Shown here in pieces: positions 55,261 through 64,000 of a DNA stretch of 64,000 bases. Source of the DNA: Saturnia japonica. Lineage: Eukaryota; Arthropoda; Insecta; Lepidoptera; Saturniidae. The stretch lies in contig CM065312.1 in assembly GCA_033032175.1 (NCBI GenBank), positions 1,550,001 through 1,614,000 on the forward strand, read 5' to 3'. The position numbers and the translations under genes are program-made. The notes under the pieces are model-generated. The model did not search any database. It saw nothing but the letters and a program-made list of their open reading frames with translations, and was not told the DNA's origin. The first letter of the stretch is position 1. Each line of letters begins with the position of its first letter.

Positions 55261-55496
55261 TGTCCGAGTTTCATATTGTATGTAATAGATGGCGCTACGG
55301 TCGATTTAGATCGCGCTCACGGTAGCCTTTCTTGGTAATGTATGGCTCCGACCGACAGTACGTAATGTTGTTGTTTTCAAAGATAATATTGTATCCTTCT
55401 CAATTAACTGTATAGTACGAAAATATAAAAGTGAAAGTAAAGTGAAGTGTTTTAGTTAGTGTTCTGTGAGTCCCTACGAAGTAGAAAATTTGTACA
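55261..55496 (+). repeat. BEL/Pao 3' LTR
   Basis: 236 bp, two adjacent differences from the 5' LTR. Followed by the TTTTG duplication at 55497-55501. Confidence 0.92.
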
Positions 55497-55501
55497 TTTT
55501 G

Positions 55502-56635
55502 CATAAATAAGCGGATTAACAAATACGAAAATGGTTTCGTATCCTTATCTCGTTCTAACACAAGCTTATACTATGTTCTTTCTCTGTCGAGTTACCAATA
55601 ATCACGACCAATACCACGACGAAATTCTCTAGTTACACGGTTATCCATTAAGGAATACTAAAACGTGACTCGCAAGCGTATATCATGGCAGGATTTCACC
55701 ACGTGTGTGGGTGTTCACGATCGTGTTAAACGTTCAATTGATGTATATTATGATAACAATATTATTTTTATTATCGTCCTGTTAATTGATTTATTTAACA
55801 TGATGATGTTAATGGTTTAATAAGATTTGTCAAAACAGGGATATGATACATAGAGCACAAATCACAAAATATAAATGTCACAGTTGACAATTATTATAGT
55901 TAGGTATATCTTATACCTAATTCTGTCTCTATTTTTTTTTTCTAAATTTCCCGATAGATAGTGTATTAATAATTTAGAGGACACTGATGGAATTTTCACG
56001 AATATGCCATTTTTTTTGTTGTCCATCTGTATGTATGTGTCCGGGTTTAATTAATTCTATTCTAGATCTGTTCAATTCTAATGAATTATGAATAAATATA
56101 ACAAATGAGATATTTTTTTTTACAATTAATATAACACATATTTTATCATTTTTCAGCCCTTTTTGAGTTACATCCGGACCATACAAACATTTTTAAACCT
56201 ATTCTGACTTGAAAACTTTAGCCCTTTTTTGTTAGTACAAACAGAAAAGAATTTAAGTAAATTTAGTTTATATGAATATGTACAGAAATGTGTGTATAAT
56301 ATTCATCGTAGACTATATTTTTAATTAGCATAAAAATATACATTTCATTTTAGTGATGTAAATGTTACATACCTCACGAACAACGAAACCGCGGAATGTA
56401 ATTGCGCTTTCAAAAATAATTACTATGCGGTGTTAGACTACAATTATTTCTAGATTTTGTTTATTTTTTTGTTAATTAATACTGACGTAATTTATATGTG
56501 GTATCCATATTCTTCGCGGAGGTACCAAAATATCTTTACCGGCTTATGAAAAACTAAAAATCCTTTTTTTAAAAGCAAAATACCTATAGATTTTTTTTCA
56601 AGGAATTTTGCATTATATATTTATTTCAGAATGTT
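55502..56635. other. No gene seen
   Basis: AT-rich right flank of the BEL/Pao element. A 70-codon frame at 55974-56186 (minus) is unrecognised. Confidence 0.3.
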
Positions 56636-56862
56636 TTTAACTGACTTCAACAAAAGACGGAAGGTTACTCAATTCGAATGCATATATTAGTTATAATGGA
56701 TCTTCAGCCATAACTTTTTGTTTATGAACCGATTTGTATGATTATTTATTTGTTGGATAGGGGATACCTCTAGGGCTGTCTCATTTTAATTTCATTGGCA
56801 TTGGACCTTCAACTTCGAAGATACACAAGGGAAATTTTCAAAAACCATTGAATTCGGTTTTC
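56636..56862 (-). repeat. Family G repeat, full-length inverted copy
   Basis: Plus-strand reading TTAACTGACTTCAACAAAAG, ACGGAAGGTTACTCAATTCG ... CAGCCATAACTTTTTGTTTA ... ATTGGACCTTCAACTTCGAA ... ATTGAATTCGGTTTTC. About 227 bp. The two ends are diverged inverted repeats of the AACCGACTTCAA type. Non-coding. Confidence 0.65.
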
Positions 56863-57399
56863 CCTTTTGTATAAAAAATTGACTCGTTAACGCAGGTTTT
56901 TAAATAAAATGCCATTGTTATAACAATTTCTAGTGTGGACTTTATATACCTACTACGAACGGAATACAGATAACTGAACTTAAAAAAAATAAAATTAAAA
57001 CATGATATTAGCGGAAAGTATCGCTCAACAGAATTACTTATTTAATTAATGTAATTAACAAAACACGGGTGTGGCCTGGTGATTATCAGAGCGATCTAGA
57101 CTGGAAGGCTACCAACGTGCTTGTCAGCCGCCCGTCACAATAACCTCCGAAGTCAGCAAACATATTTAAAAATATTATTCACTTCGGTAAAAATTGTATA
57201 ACTTTTGTTGCTCGGAACTTCATTCTCATTGTTTTAAATATTGTATGACTTGCACGCCATCTGTTGTAAACTCATTGTAGAAACATTTTCTAAAGTTTTA
57301 TAGCAATCAGACGAATGGTTTAGAAACACATAACATACAAACTAACATTTTTATATATTTACATAGAATATAAATAAATTTTAGTTGTATATGTACCGA
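56863..57399. other. No gene seen
   Basis: Unrecognised AT-rich DNA. GTGTGGCCTGGTGATTATCA at 57069-57088 vaguely resembles a SINE A box but has no partner B box. Confidence 0.3.
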
Positions 57400-57587
57400 G
57401 CCCCGTATTATATATTTCGCAATAGCAAAGCGATAGCAGAAATCGTTGAATATTTGCGTAGAAATCGCAAATTCGTATTATGTAACAATTATAATGTACC
57501 AAACACAATCTGATTTTGCAATTTCGAAGCAAATATTTAGCGATTTCTGCTATCGCTTTGCTATTGCGAAATACGTAATAAGGGGGC
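57400..57587. mobile_element. Foldback element 1 (hairpin MITE-like)
   Basis: Arms 57400-57471 and 57515-57587 are inverted copies of each other around a 43-bp loop. The central 32 bp of each arm (57414-57445 and 57541-57572) are perfectly complementary; they include AATAGCAAAGCGATAGCAGA. The outer ends are GCCCC-rich. Almost the whole element is terminal inverted repeat, as in foldback MITEs. No clear target duplication. No coding capacity. Confidence 0.75.
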
Positions 57588-57679
57588 CGAATTGTAAATA
57601 ATAACAAAAATATTAATTTAATACTTATAAAGTTTACTTTTGTATTTTTTAGGTCTTAAAAGTACTTGATTTATAGTAT

Positions 57680-57826
57680 ATGCAGCAAGGTAGCAAGCAG
57701 CACGTTGAAATAAAAAGGCCGAAAAATTATAATGACGGTGAAGAAGCACTTATGAGTTGGTCCGATCATTTACGATCAGGTGCCACATCGTCAAAGATTG
57801 TGGCTAAACGTGAAACCTATAACTAA
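57680..57826 (+). other. 48-codon open frame of coding-like composition
   Basis: MQQGSKQHVEIKRPKNYNDG and then EEALMSWSDHLRSGATSSKI. The pattern (RP.NY.....EAL.....LRSG.TSSKI) has some likeness to a psq-type helix-turn-helix, in which '..Y....LE.AL..V..G..S...AA' is common. It could be an orphan exon, a decayed Tigger/pogo-type fragment or chance. A TTTTTTAG lies 31 bases before it at 57643-57650, but no matching splice donor is evident. Confidence 0.2.
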
Positions 57827-58627
57827 CAAAAAAGTAAGTTTATGTAAATAGCAAATAAAACATATTGCCAACTCAACAACGGTGTTATTCTTGCACTGTT
57901 TCTTATATTTATTATGATTAATATTGTATCATTTTTTTACCAATTAATAATTACTTTTAACAAGAATAGTTAATATTTACGCTGGCAACCCTAGCGAAAT
58001 CTGCATGTCGGCGGTGCAATGACAACGAATAAAGAAAACCTAGTTACAAACAATTCATCAATTAACCTGAAACATTACCTTTCACAAAGTGAAAGTAATA
58101 ATATCAAACGTTTTGATACGGAACGGTGTGACATACGGTCACGTTCGACCGTCTATTAGTACAGCCGGGTGGATGTTGCGAAATGAAGAGCGATTTCTAC
58201 ATAAAGCTGGTTCCTTCAAACCTTCACTCTTAATTATTCTTCGTGGCAAAGAATATAAGAATCCGTTTCAAAGTGATTTTTCGATCACTTGCCCAGCGTT
58301 ATACTGATAGGATGTCCGTTCGTATATAGGTTCGACTCGCCCTGTCCCTAACGAAGAATTTTTCAAAAATTTCAGATTTCGTTAATATTTCGTAATTTAG
58401 TCACTTCATCAACTGACAGAAAAGATCGTCAGGAAATCTGAAGGTCTACAGAAATACTATTTTACACAATGTCCCTCACAATGCAGAACTTAGGATTTCT
58501 AAGCGTTTGAAATCGCCAATAAATGGTAAATATGCCATGGCCTTTCCTCGGGAAAAGGTAATTATTCAGCGGTAGAACATAATATTATATATTATAGCGT
58601 TTGACCGCAATGATGTTGTGACGTTGT
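57827..58627. other. No recognised gene
   Basis: A 72-codon frame at 58089-58307 has no domain that I recognise. Confidence 0.3.
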
Positions 58628-58885
58628 GGCCTAAGATGGTAACACGCTATGCCTAGTGGGGAATTGGTTCCCAAGTGCAGCTGCCGAACACACCTATAGG
58701 TGTTTGTCAGATTTTCAACTTGAGGGTGGTAGCTAGCGGGCGGGCATTAGAAAAAGCCTTACCAACATGCTATGGTTTCATCACGATATTTTCCTTCAGA
58801 AACATCAAGCTCGTTGCAGGGATTCGAAGTCACGTCGATCGACTCGGAGTCCGTACACGCTAGACGGATACCACTAACGCAATCA
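58628..58885 (-). repeat. SINE-A copy, nearly complete
   Basis: The minus strand has TAGTGGTATCCGTCTAGCGT as the head, GATCGACGTGACTTCGAATC at the B box, then GAAGGAAAATATCGTGATGA, AACCATAGCATGTTGGTAAG, GCTAGCTACCACCCTCAAGT, TGAAAATCTGACAAACACCT, ATAGGTGTGTTCGGCAGCTG, CACTTGGGAACCAATTCCCC. Best copy of the body in the window. Confidence 0.65.
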
Positions 58886-60485
58886 TTGCTTCAAAAGAAT
58901 TCGTGCGAATCTTCAATTTGTTTTACATTAAATCACATTATCAGTGACAATTTACTCAGTATAACTTTGATAAGGAGAAAGTCTGAATCGACTGAAAATT
59001 ATGAATGAAGATATCGACGCGATTCTGTTTCAATTTAAGCATTACGTCATAAGCTAATGATTACTATAGTATATTTAAAGCTCCAATAAATGGAAACATC
59101 GTAATGCAAATTATAAGATGTTACGAGATTTTCTATTAAGCTCGCCTAGCTTACGTAAATTAAAAATCCAATTTGTCGGTCGAAATAAAAAATCCTTGTA
59201 GGTCATGTGAGATTTATCTATAGTTTTTAAATACCTAATTAAATTTATTTGATAAGTTCATGCTCATGCCACTGAATGCCTAAGCGTTAATACGTACTGA
59301 TATCTGCTATGGGAATCCCGTGCATAATTACAATATTTAACACAAAATATCTGTTATCTCTTCCTACCCATTTTGAGTTCATGTAATTATTACATGCCCC
59401 CTAATCACCTACTATCCTAAATTTTATTATGTCAAAACGACAAGGGTTTGCTCCCGGTCAGATATCAAATTAGAACTCCAACTGTGCTTCCTCAGAATTA
59501 TCTGTTGTTTTTCTTTGGTATAGAGGTAGGTAAAGAAAAATGTATTATGATCTCAAAGAGATAATATATTTATGAACAAAGCCTTCGTCAAATTATATTA
59601 AGATCACAGTTTGTCAATTTATTGTGAGAGTCAGCTGCATATCAATGAACCTGTGAACGTAAAAGAAATCAGGAACCGAACACGTAACAAATGGAAAACT
59701 TATTTCCTCACCATAAATAGTCAAGAGAAATTATTCCTACACGCATGATTTGAATGTAACCTTTTTAATATGTATTTTAATAATAATTGTTTACTGTCGT
59801 ATAATGGTATAAATAATACACGGTCGTATCGATAGTTCGAGGTGCGCCGTTTATGGTACTGTTGCTTACATTTAAGGCCGGTAAACACGCACAGAATAAC
59901 GATTGCGAAGTCCACTCACTGTCCGGGCAACTAACGCCAAACCATAGTGGCATATGCGAATAATTCGCAATTTATTTATTCGAATAAGTAATAATTAAGA
60001 AATATAAATGGTTTACGTTATAGACTTACCTAAGAAGCGTTCATTTCAAAATCCACAGTGCACATAAATAACAAACAAAAAAATCACTCAAGACACTTGT
60101 TTTAAGGTCGAACTAACAACGGCGGGGCGAAAAACACACACATAGTACACGGATGTTTTGGGGAAACAATAAAATAAAACTTGCACAATATTTGAACAGA
60201 TGGGATATTTATTTTTGTTCACGCGCGACGTAAGATCGAGACAACACTTACAACAGACATTCCTCGAGGAGGGAATCACGACACTGAGCCGAACCGTTTG
60301 TAATTTGTTGTTCGCTGTCGCCGGATACGCTCCGCCTTCCCTTTCTAACACGCTACAAATATATTTTTGCTCCATCTGGTTAAACAATAACGAACTAAGT
60401 CGAATTCTAGTGAGATAGCTAGCAATTTTTTTTTTCAATACTACCAAGTAACCATCCTAACAAAACATGTATTAAATTATCCGAA
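58886..60485. other. No recognised gene
   Basis: The longest frame, 60088-60447 (minus, 119 codons), has no domain that I recognise and no paralogue here. Its local base composition is less AT-rich than the flanks (60120-60420), so a missed exon cannot be excluded. Confidence 0.3.
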
Positions 60486-60708
60486 CAGAAAACCATCTTC
60501 AATGATTTTAAAGAGTACCCTAATGTATCTTCGAAGTCGAAGGTCCAAAGCCAATGAAATTAAAATGGTACCAACCTTGAGGTATCCACTTTCCAACGAA
60601 AAAGAATCAATCAAATTGGTTCATATAAAACGTTATGGCTGAAGATCCATAAAAACAATACCTACGTTTGAATTGCAAACCTCCACCTTTTTTCAAAGTA
60701 GGTTAATT
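60486..60708 (+). repeat. Family G repeat, full-length copy
   Basis: AGAAAACCATCTTCAATGAT, TATCTTCGAAGTCGAAGGTC, CCAATGAAATTAAAATGGTA, TGAGGTATCCACTTTCCAAC, ACGTTATGGCTGAAGATCCA and a CCTCCACCTTTTTTCAAAGT, AGGTTAA end. Same order and length as the inverted copy at 56636-56862. Confidence 0.65.
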
Positions 60709-61051
60709 ATAATTAATACAGCCGTTTCCAAAAAACCAATGGCATACTCGTATAAATAGGTACAAGAAATGGTCACTTATTAACGTATCTAGTATTATTA
60801 TTGTACCTACATATATTTTGTTTCTCGTAAACGGCTCTAACGATTTGTATGGAATTTTGTAATTAGATAATCTTTTACTTTTAAACTTTATCTAGATAAC
60901 TTTTTGCAAGACATCGATCAAGGAAAGTAAAGTTTAGTACGTAAGTCCAACTTTATAAAAATGGTTCGTGTGTTGCTTCTCGTCCAACATTCCGCAGTGG
61001 GATCAGTGTTTTTTTGATTGACGTAATTGTTACATTGCGGAACCCCATCGC

Positions 61052-61277
61052 AATTAATTTGTCCGAAATTTCTTTGCTACTCCCACCTGAGACAGATTAA
61101 CAGTTGTTTCAATTTTGCAACAAAAAACAAAAATCATTACTAACATTTCACTTTTTCTTCGATTAGTTTCATATTAATCTTGACATTTAATAACAAACGT
61201 TTTTTGTTGCAGAAAGTCGAAACAACTGTTAATCTGTTTCAGGCGAAGTAGCAAAGAAATTTCGGATAAATTAATTT
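61052..61277. mobile_element. Foldback element 2 (hairpin MITE-like)
   Basis: Left arm 61052-61128 and right arm 61199-61277 are inverted copies around a 70-bp centre. Perfect stretches include CCGAAATTTCTTTGCTAC and CAGATTAACAGTTGTTTC. Arms include GCAACAAAAAAC at the inner edge. A solitary arm of the same family lies at 47267-47306. Non-coding. Confidence 0.75.
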
Positions 61278-61334
61278 TAGTGTGTTTTGCCAGTGATTAA
61301 ATATGGTGTTGAAACGTGGCCGCTAACATAAGAT

Positions 61335-61640
61335 AGCCATGGTCACTCAAAGACGAATGGAAAGGGTTCAGAGATTCCTTGCGTGATCACATTAGCAATG
61401 AGCAGATACGCAGAAGAATCAAATAAACGACATAGCTCTAAGAATTTCTAGACTTAAGTGGCAGTGGGCGGGCCACGTAGCTTGTAGAACGGATGGCCGA
61501 TTGGGTCGAAGAGTTCTCAAATGGCGGCCACGTACCGGAAAAAGCAGCATGGGCAGACCCGCCATCTGGTGAAGGTTACGGGAACCCGCTGGAGGATGCC
61601 AACGTCCAGTAGTGGACGTCTTTTCGCTGAGATGATGATT
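61335..61640 (+). pseudogene. RTE-like LINE ORF C-terminus
   Basis: Plus-strand frames read MVTQRRMERVQRF, SLRDHISNEQIRRRIK, then after a shift LRISRLKWQWAGHVACRTDG, RLGRRVLKWRPRTGK and SSMGRPAIW before a stop. This matches the 'TQR.MER..LGVSLRD.I.N..IR.RT...D.......LKWQWAGH..R..D.RW...VLEWRPR.GKR..GRPP.RW' ending of RTE-like endonuclease/RTs. The end TCCAGTAGTGGACGTCTTTT, CGCTGAGATGATGATTAATT is the family's 3' end. At least three disabling changes. Confidence 0.72.
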
Positions 61641-62379
61641 AATTGAGATCATTATTTCACTCAGTTACCTATGTATAAACAAAATATTAAGGGAGAGAGG
61701 CGGCCGCGATTTGATACGATCTACTTGTCTTCCCGTTAATGCGTCGCATGATAAAGTAATGATATCGCACAAAGGTGAGTGGTGTTATGATTATGATTAC
61801 CTAAAGTCTGTGGAACGACTTGAGATTGGCCAGATTGTGCTTTGCAAGATTATCAAATGATTTGATAACTGATTCCTTCTTTATTAATTCTAAAAGTTTG
61901 AATGGATAAACCCGAAGGATTTCGCAGAGCATCAAATGATCCAATCTCTGCGAATCAAATCTGTGCAGTTCCGACTCACCCGTTACGCACTGACCAGGTT
62001 TAAAATAATCGCATTATAAAAATATGACGTTGCATCATGGGTTAAACCCCATGGCTTTTATTTTTATAAAAGGATTAAGTATCCGTCAAAAAAAACAAGT
62101 TTAATGAGATGCCATTTTAATTATTGACGATAATAACATATTTTTTTTAATGCCATTTCCATTGGTAAATATTATTTCAAACTTTTTTACTGTAATAATT
62201 ATTAAGTAATTGCAAATCTTAATAGGTAGGTACTTTATTTTGATCATATCGTAGTTGAAAACAAATTACTATTTGTTATTAAAATTTGTGAAATTTCACA
62301 ATTAACTCACACGTCACCAATTTATTCAATGAACCTATAAATATAAACATTTGTCACATACAAGACAGATAATTATTTA
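61641..62379. other. No gene seen
   Basis: No conserved frame or repeat recognised. Confidence 0.3.
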
Positions 62380-62477
62380 CCAATATTTTTGGCGACAAAT
62401 GCTGTTTATTATTGCATAATCGGGTGAGCCAATATTTTTGGCGACAAATGCTGTTTATTATTGCATAATCGGGTGAG
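62380..62477. repeat. Perfect 49-bp tandem duplication
   Basis: 62380-62428 and 62429-62477 are identical: CCAATATTTTTGGCGACAAA, TGCTGTTTATTATTGCATAA, TCGGGTGAG. Since the copies are exact, the duplication is recent or an assembly artefact. Confidence 0.85.
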
Positions 62478-62479
62478 CC

Positions 62480-63167
62480 TTTGAAAATCTAAATAAACAA
62501 TAATTTTTTTAAGTAATAATTTATTTACGTAGTGATCAAAATGGACACGTGAAACAACACAAACACGCGAAAAAAATTAATTCGTTCCTAACTTCCAAAC
62601 GATTCATTACAAGCACATATTACTAGCTTTATTTAAACTGCTTTATAAAGGGTCAAATCTTGCAACTGAATTTTAAAACAGTTATCCCCAACCGATTGAG
62701 CTCTTTAATTAAATTTATTTAATTTGGATGATAATGCATGATTAGCCAAGTGACGTCATTCTAAACCCATTATGGTGGACTCCCAAAGATAGCGGACCAG
62801 TTATTTTTTATGCACCCCCATGATATAGACATCAAATGAAAGGGTTTGCTGAGAAGAATATACATAAATGATTTTTTTATACATGCTTGTTTTTAAAATG
62901 ATTTCCTTTTATTAACAATCTTATTTTAACAATATTTTTCATGGCTGCGAGTTTTCGTCGAGTTTAGTAGGTGAAAATTTTTACCTTGCTTTAAGATAGA
63001 CAAAACTAATAAATACAATAGTGTCATTTGGAAAAATCCAAAAGGAGTGCATAAAACGACGTGTGTAAGAAAAAAAGCATTGCCACGAAAACAAACAAAA
63101 TAGAAAACTGCTATTGAAACATAATATCCACTTTAGAGAAGTCATTCTGCATTTTGTCTACACATTG
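62480..63167. other. No gene seen
   Basis: AT-rich; no recognised feature. Confidence 0.3.
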
Positions 63168-63360
63168 TGATAGCTCAGTGGTAGAGTGTACGGACACTGC
63201 GTTGATCGACATGGGTTCGAAATATCTGCAATGAGCCTGAACTTTCGGTGAAAGAAAACATCGTGATGAACCCATAGGACGGTGGTAGGCCATCTTCGAA
63301 CAACAGCCTGGCTAGCTACCACCCTCAAGTTTAAAATCTGTCACCAAACTCCTATAGATT
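63168..63360 (+). repeat. SINE-A copy with clear pol III boxes
   Basis: GATAGCTCAGTGGTAGAGTG (A box) and GATCGACATGGGTTCGAAAT (B box), then CGGTGAAAGAAAACATCGTG, ATGAACCCATAGGACGGTGG, CTGGCTAGCTACCACCCTCA, AGTTTAAAATCTGTCACCAA. Joined on its right to LINE-derived sequence. Confidence 0.65.
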
Positions 63361-63525
63361 ATCCCAGTGGACTGTACTATGAGGTTCTTTAAAAGGGGAG
63401 TGATCAGGAATTTAAAGGGTTACCAAAGCCCATGATATGCTTCTGATGTTGCAAGCGTCCATAGGCTTCGGTATCCGCTTACCATCAGACGGACCGTAAG
63501 CTTATTTGCCACCATCATGGTTCAA
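63361..63525 (+). pseudogene. Jockey-like LINE tail fused to the SINE
   Basis: ACTATGAGGTTCTTTAAAAG, GGGAGTGATCAGG encodes the MRFFKRGVI piece of the jockey-like C-terminus (compare TTCTTTAACAGGGGAGTGAA at 48929-48948). The tail GCGTCCATAGGCTTCGGTAT, CCGCTTACCATCAGACGGAC follows. Confidence 0.5.
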
Positions 63526-63845
63526 AGGTAGGGCATAGAAAAATTCCATTAAAAATTTCTCTCTATTTAGAGCAGTTTGACTCATGAAATAGCACCACAA
63601 AATAACCTTTTGTTGTATTTCTGTGGTGAGAGCGTTTCCAGAGCTCCTTGGGTTAGGGGATTCAAGGTCGCTTACCATCAGACGAGCCGTGCGCTTATTC
63701 ACCACTTTAGCTGTATAAAAAAATAAAGATATGTTCCAACAGCTGCCCTTGAGAGCAAGGTTTAGCGCATTACAATCTTGGGTCACATGGTCACTTAATA
63801 TCATCTGACATTGTTACCAAATGCTAAACCTATAAAGAATAAAAA
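63526..63845 (+). repeat. Family I repeat and SINE-A 3' end
   Basis: GGTAGGGCATAGAAAAATTC ... TTTGTTGTATTTCTGTGGTG ... CCAGAGCTCCTTGGGTTAGG is family I. GCTTACCATCAGACGAGCCG follows, then TGTTCCAACAGCTGCCCTTG and CAATCTTGGGTCACATGGTC, CTAAACCTATAAAGAATAAA, the SINE-A 3' end also seen at 21500-21635. Confidence 0.5.
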
Positions 63846-63954
63846 TGAAATTCTTAATTAAAACTGTTTGTTATTCTGAAGTCCCGAATTGAGATACAAA
63901 AAGTTTAAGAATAAAAAAAAAATATGCTTCTTTGTCTACATAAATGCTCTTCCA

Positions 63955-64000
63955 TTACATTCTGTTCGATTGGAAATTTACATTCCGTTCGATTGGAAAT
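63955..64000. repeat. 23-bp tandem repeat at the window edge
   Basis: TTACATTCTGTTCGATTGGA, AAT (63955-63977) followed by the same unit with one T-to-C change (63978-64000). It may continue past the window. Confidence 0.7.

Larger units (their letters stand above)
49508..55496 (+). mobile_element. Full-length BEL/Pao LTR retrotransposon (5989 bp)
   Basis: Two 236-bp LTRs (TGT...ACA) flank a primer-binding site, one gag-pol coding region of the BEL/Pao type and a GGTGGGCGGAA polypurine-like tract before the 3' LTR, with a 5-bp TTTTG duplication outside. The LTRs differ at two adjacent positions only (TT against CG in the GGTTTATTT/GGTCGATTT stretch), so the insertion is recent. The element lacks an env-like ORF. 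The coding region has two frameshifts, so this copy could not make an uninterrupted polyprotein. Confidence 0.93.

Noticed and set aside
60088..60447. Host exon of 119 codons on the minus strand
   Set aside because: No domain recognised, overlaps another open frame on the opposite strand, and no conserved context. Left as unresolved.
1..64000. CRISPR array, bacterial operon, phage or rRNA content
   Set aside because: I saw no regularly spaced repeats, ribosome-binding-site-led gene strings or rRNA core sequences. All content is consistent with insect nuclear repeats.

Overview
This is an AT-rich stretch of insect nuclear DNA, most likely from a butterfly or moth (Lepidoptera). That assignment rests on short-interspersed repeats typical of the order: tRNA-headed SINEs with TAGCTCAGTGG and GGTTCGAA boxes, LINE tails ending in the 'cgcttaccatcagg..ggaccg..gcttgtttgcc' type, repeats opening with 'actagctgtgcccgc..cttcg', and repeats containing 'cttcgaagttgaaggtccaatgc'-like cores. 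I found no convincing exon of a host gene, no rRNA, no functional tRNA and nothing bacterial. The window looks like a gene-free intergenic or intronic region made largely of transposable elements (TEs) of different ages. Family names for the short repeats (E, F, G, H, D, I, SINE-A, LINE-c) are labels I made up for this window.

Layout. 0-5 kb: LINE C-terminal scraps and a SINE head. 5.7-6.4 kb: a non-autonomous hAT-like element. 8.4-15.2 kb: clustered short repeats, including three same-orientation copies of family F and several copies of family E. 15-32 kb: mostly unique AT-rich DNA with dispersed copies of families D, E, G, H and SINEs. 32.3-35.5 kb: a dense nest. A SINE and family I copy abut a rearranged Copia retrotransposon whose LTR is split by a complete Tc1/mariner element of DD41D type with an intact 359-codon transposase; an inverted Copia pol fragment and a LINE tail follow. 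41.3-43.1 kb: a Tigger/pogo transposon broken by one frameshift. 43.9-49.1 kb: RTE-like and jockey-like LINE remnants, plus a 936-bp hAT element with a perfect 8-bp target duplication. 49.5-55.5 kb: a complete BEL/Pao LTR retrotransposon (two 236-bp LTRs, TTTTG target duplication) with Gag, protease, RT, RNase H and integrase domains, interrupted by two frameshifts. 56.6-64 kb: family G copies, two foldback (hairpin) elements, an RTE-like LINE end, SINEs and two short tandem duplications.

The genes present are TE genes and work only within their own element. The mariner transposase is the only complete uninterrupted coding region. The BEL/Pao element is the youngest LTR insertion by LTR identity (2 differences in 236 bp). 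The strongest candidates for something not already catalogued are four: a group of short repeats (E, F, H) that share near-identical ends around unrelated bodies; the two foldback elements; the GATAC-rich subterminal arrays of the hAT element; and the rearranged Copia locus.
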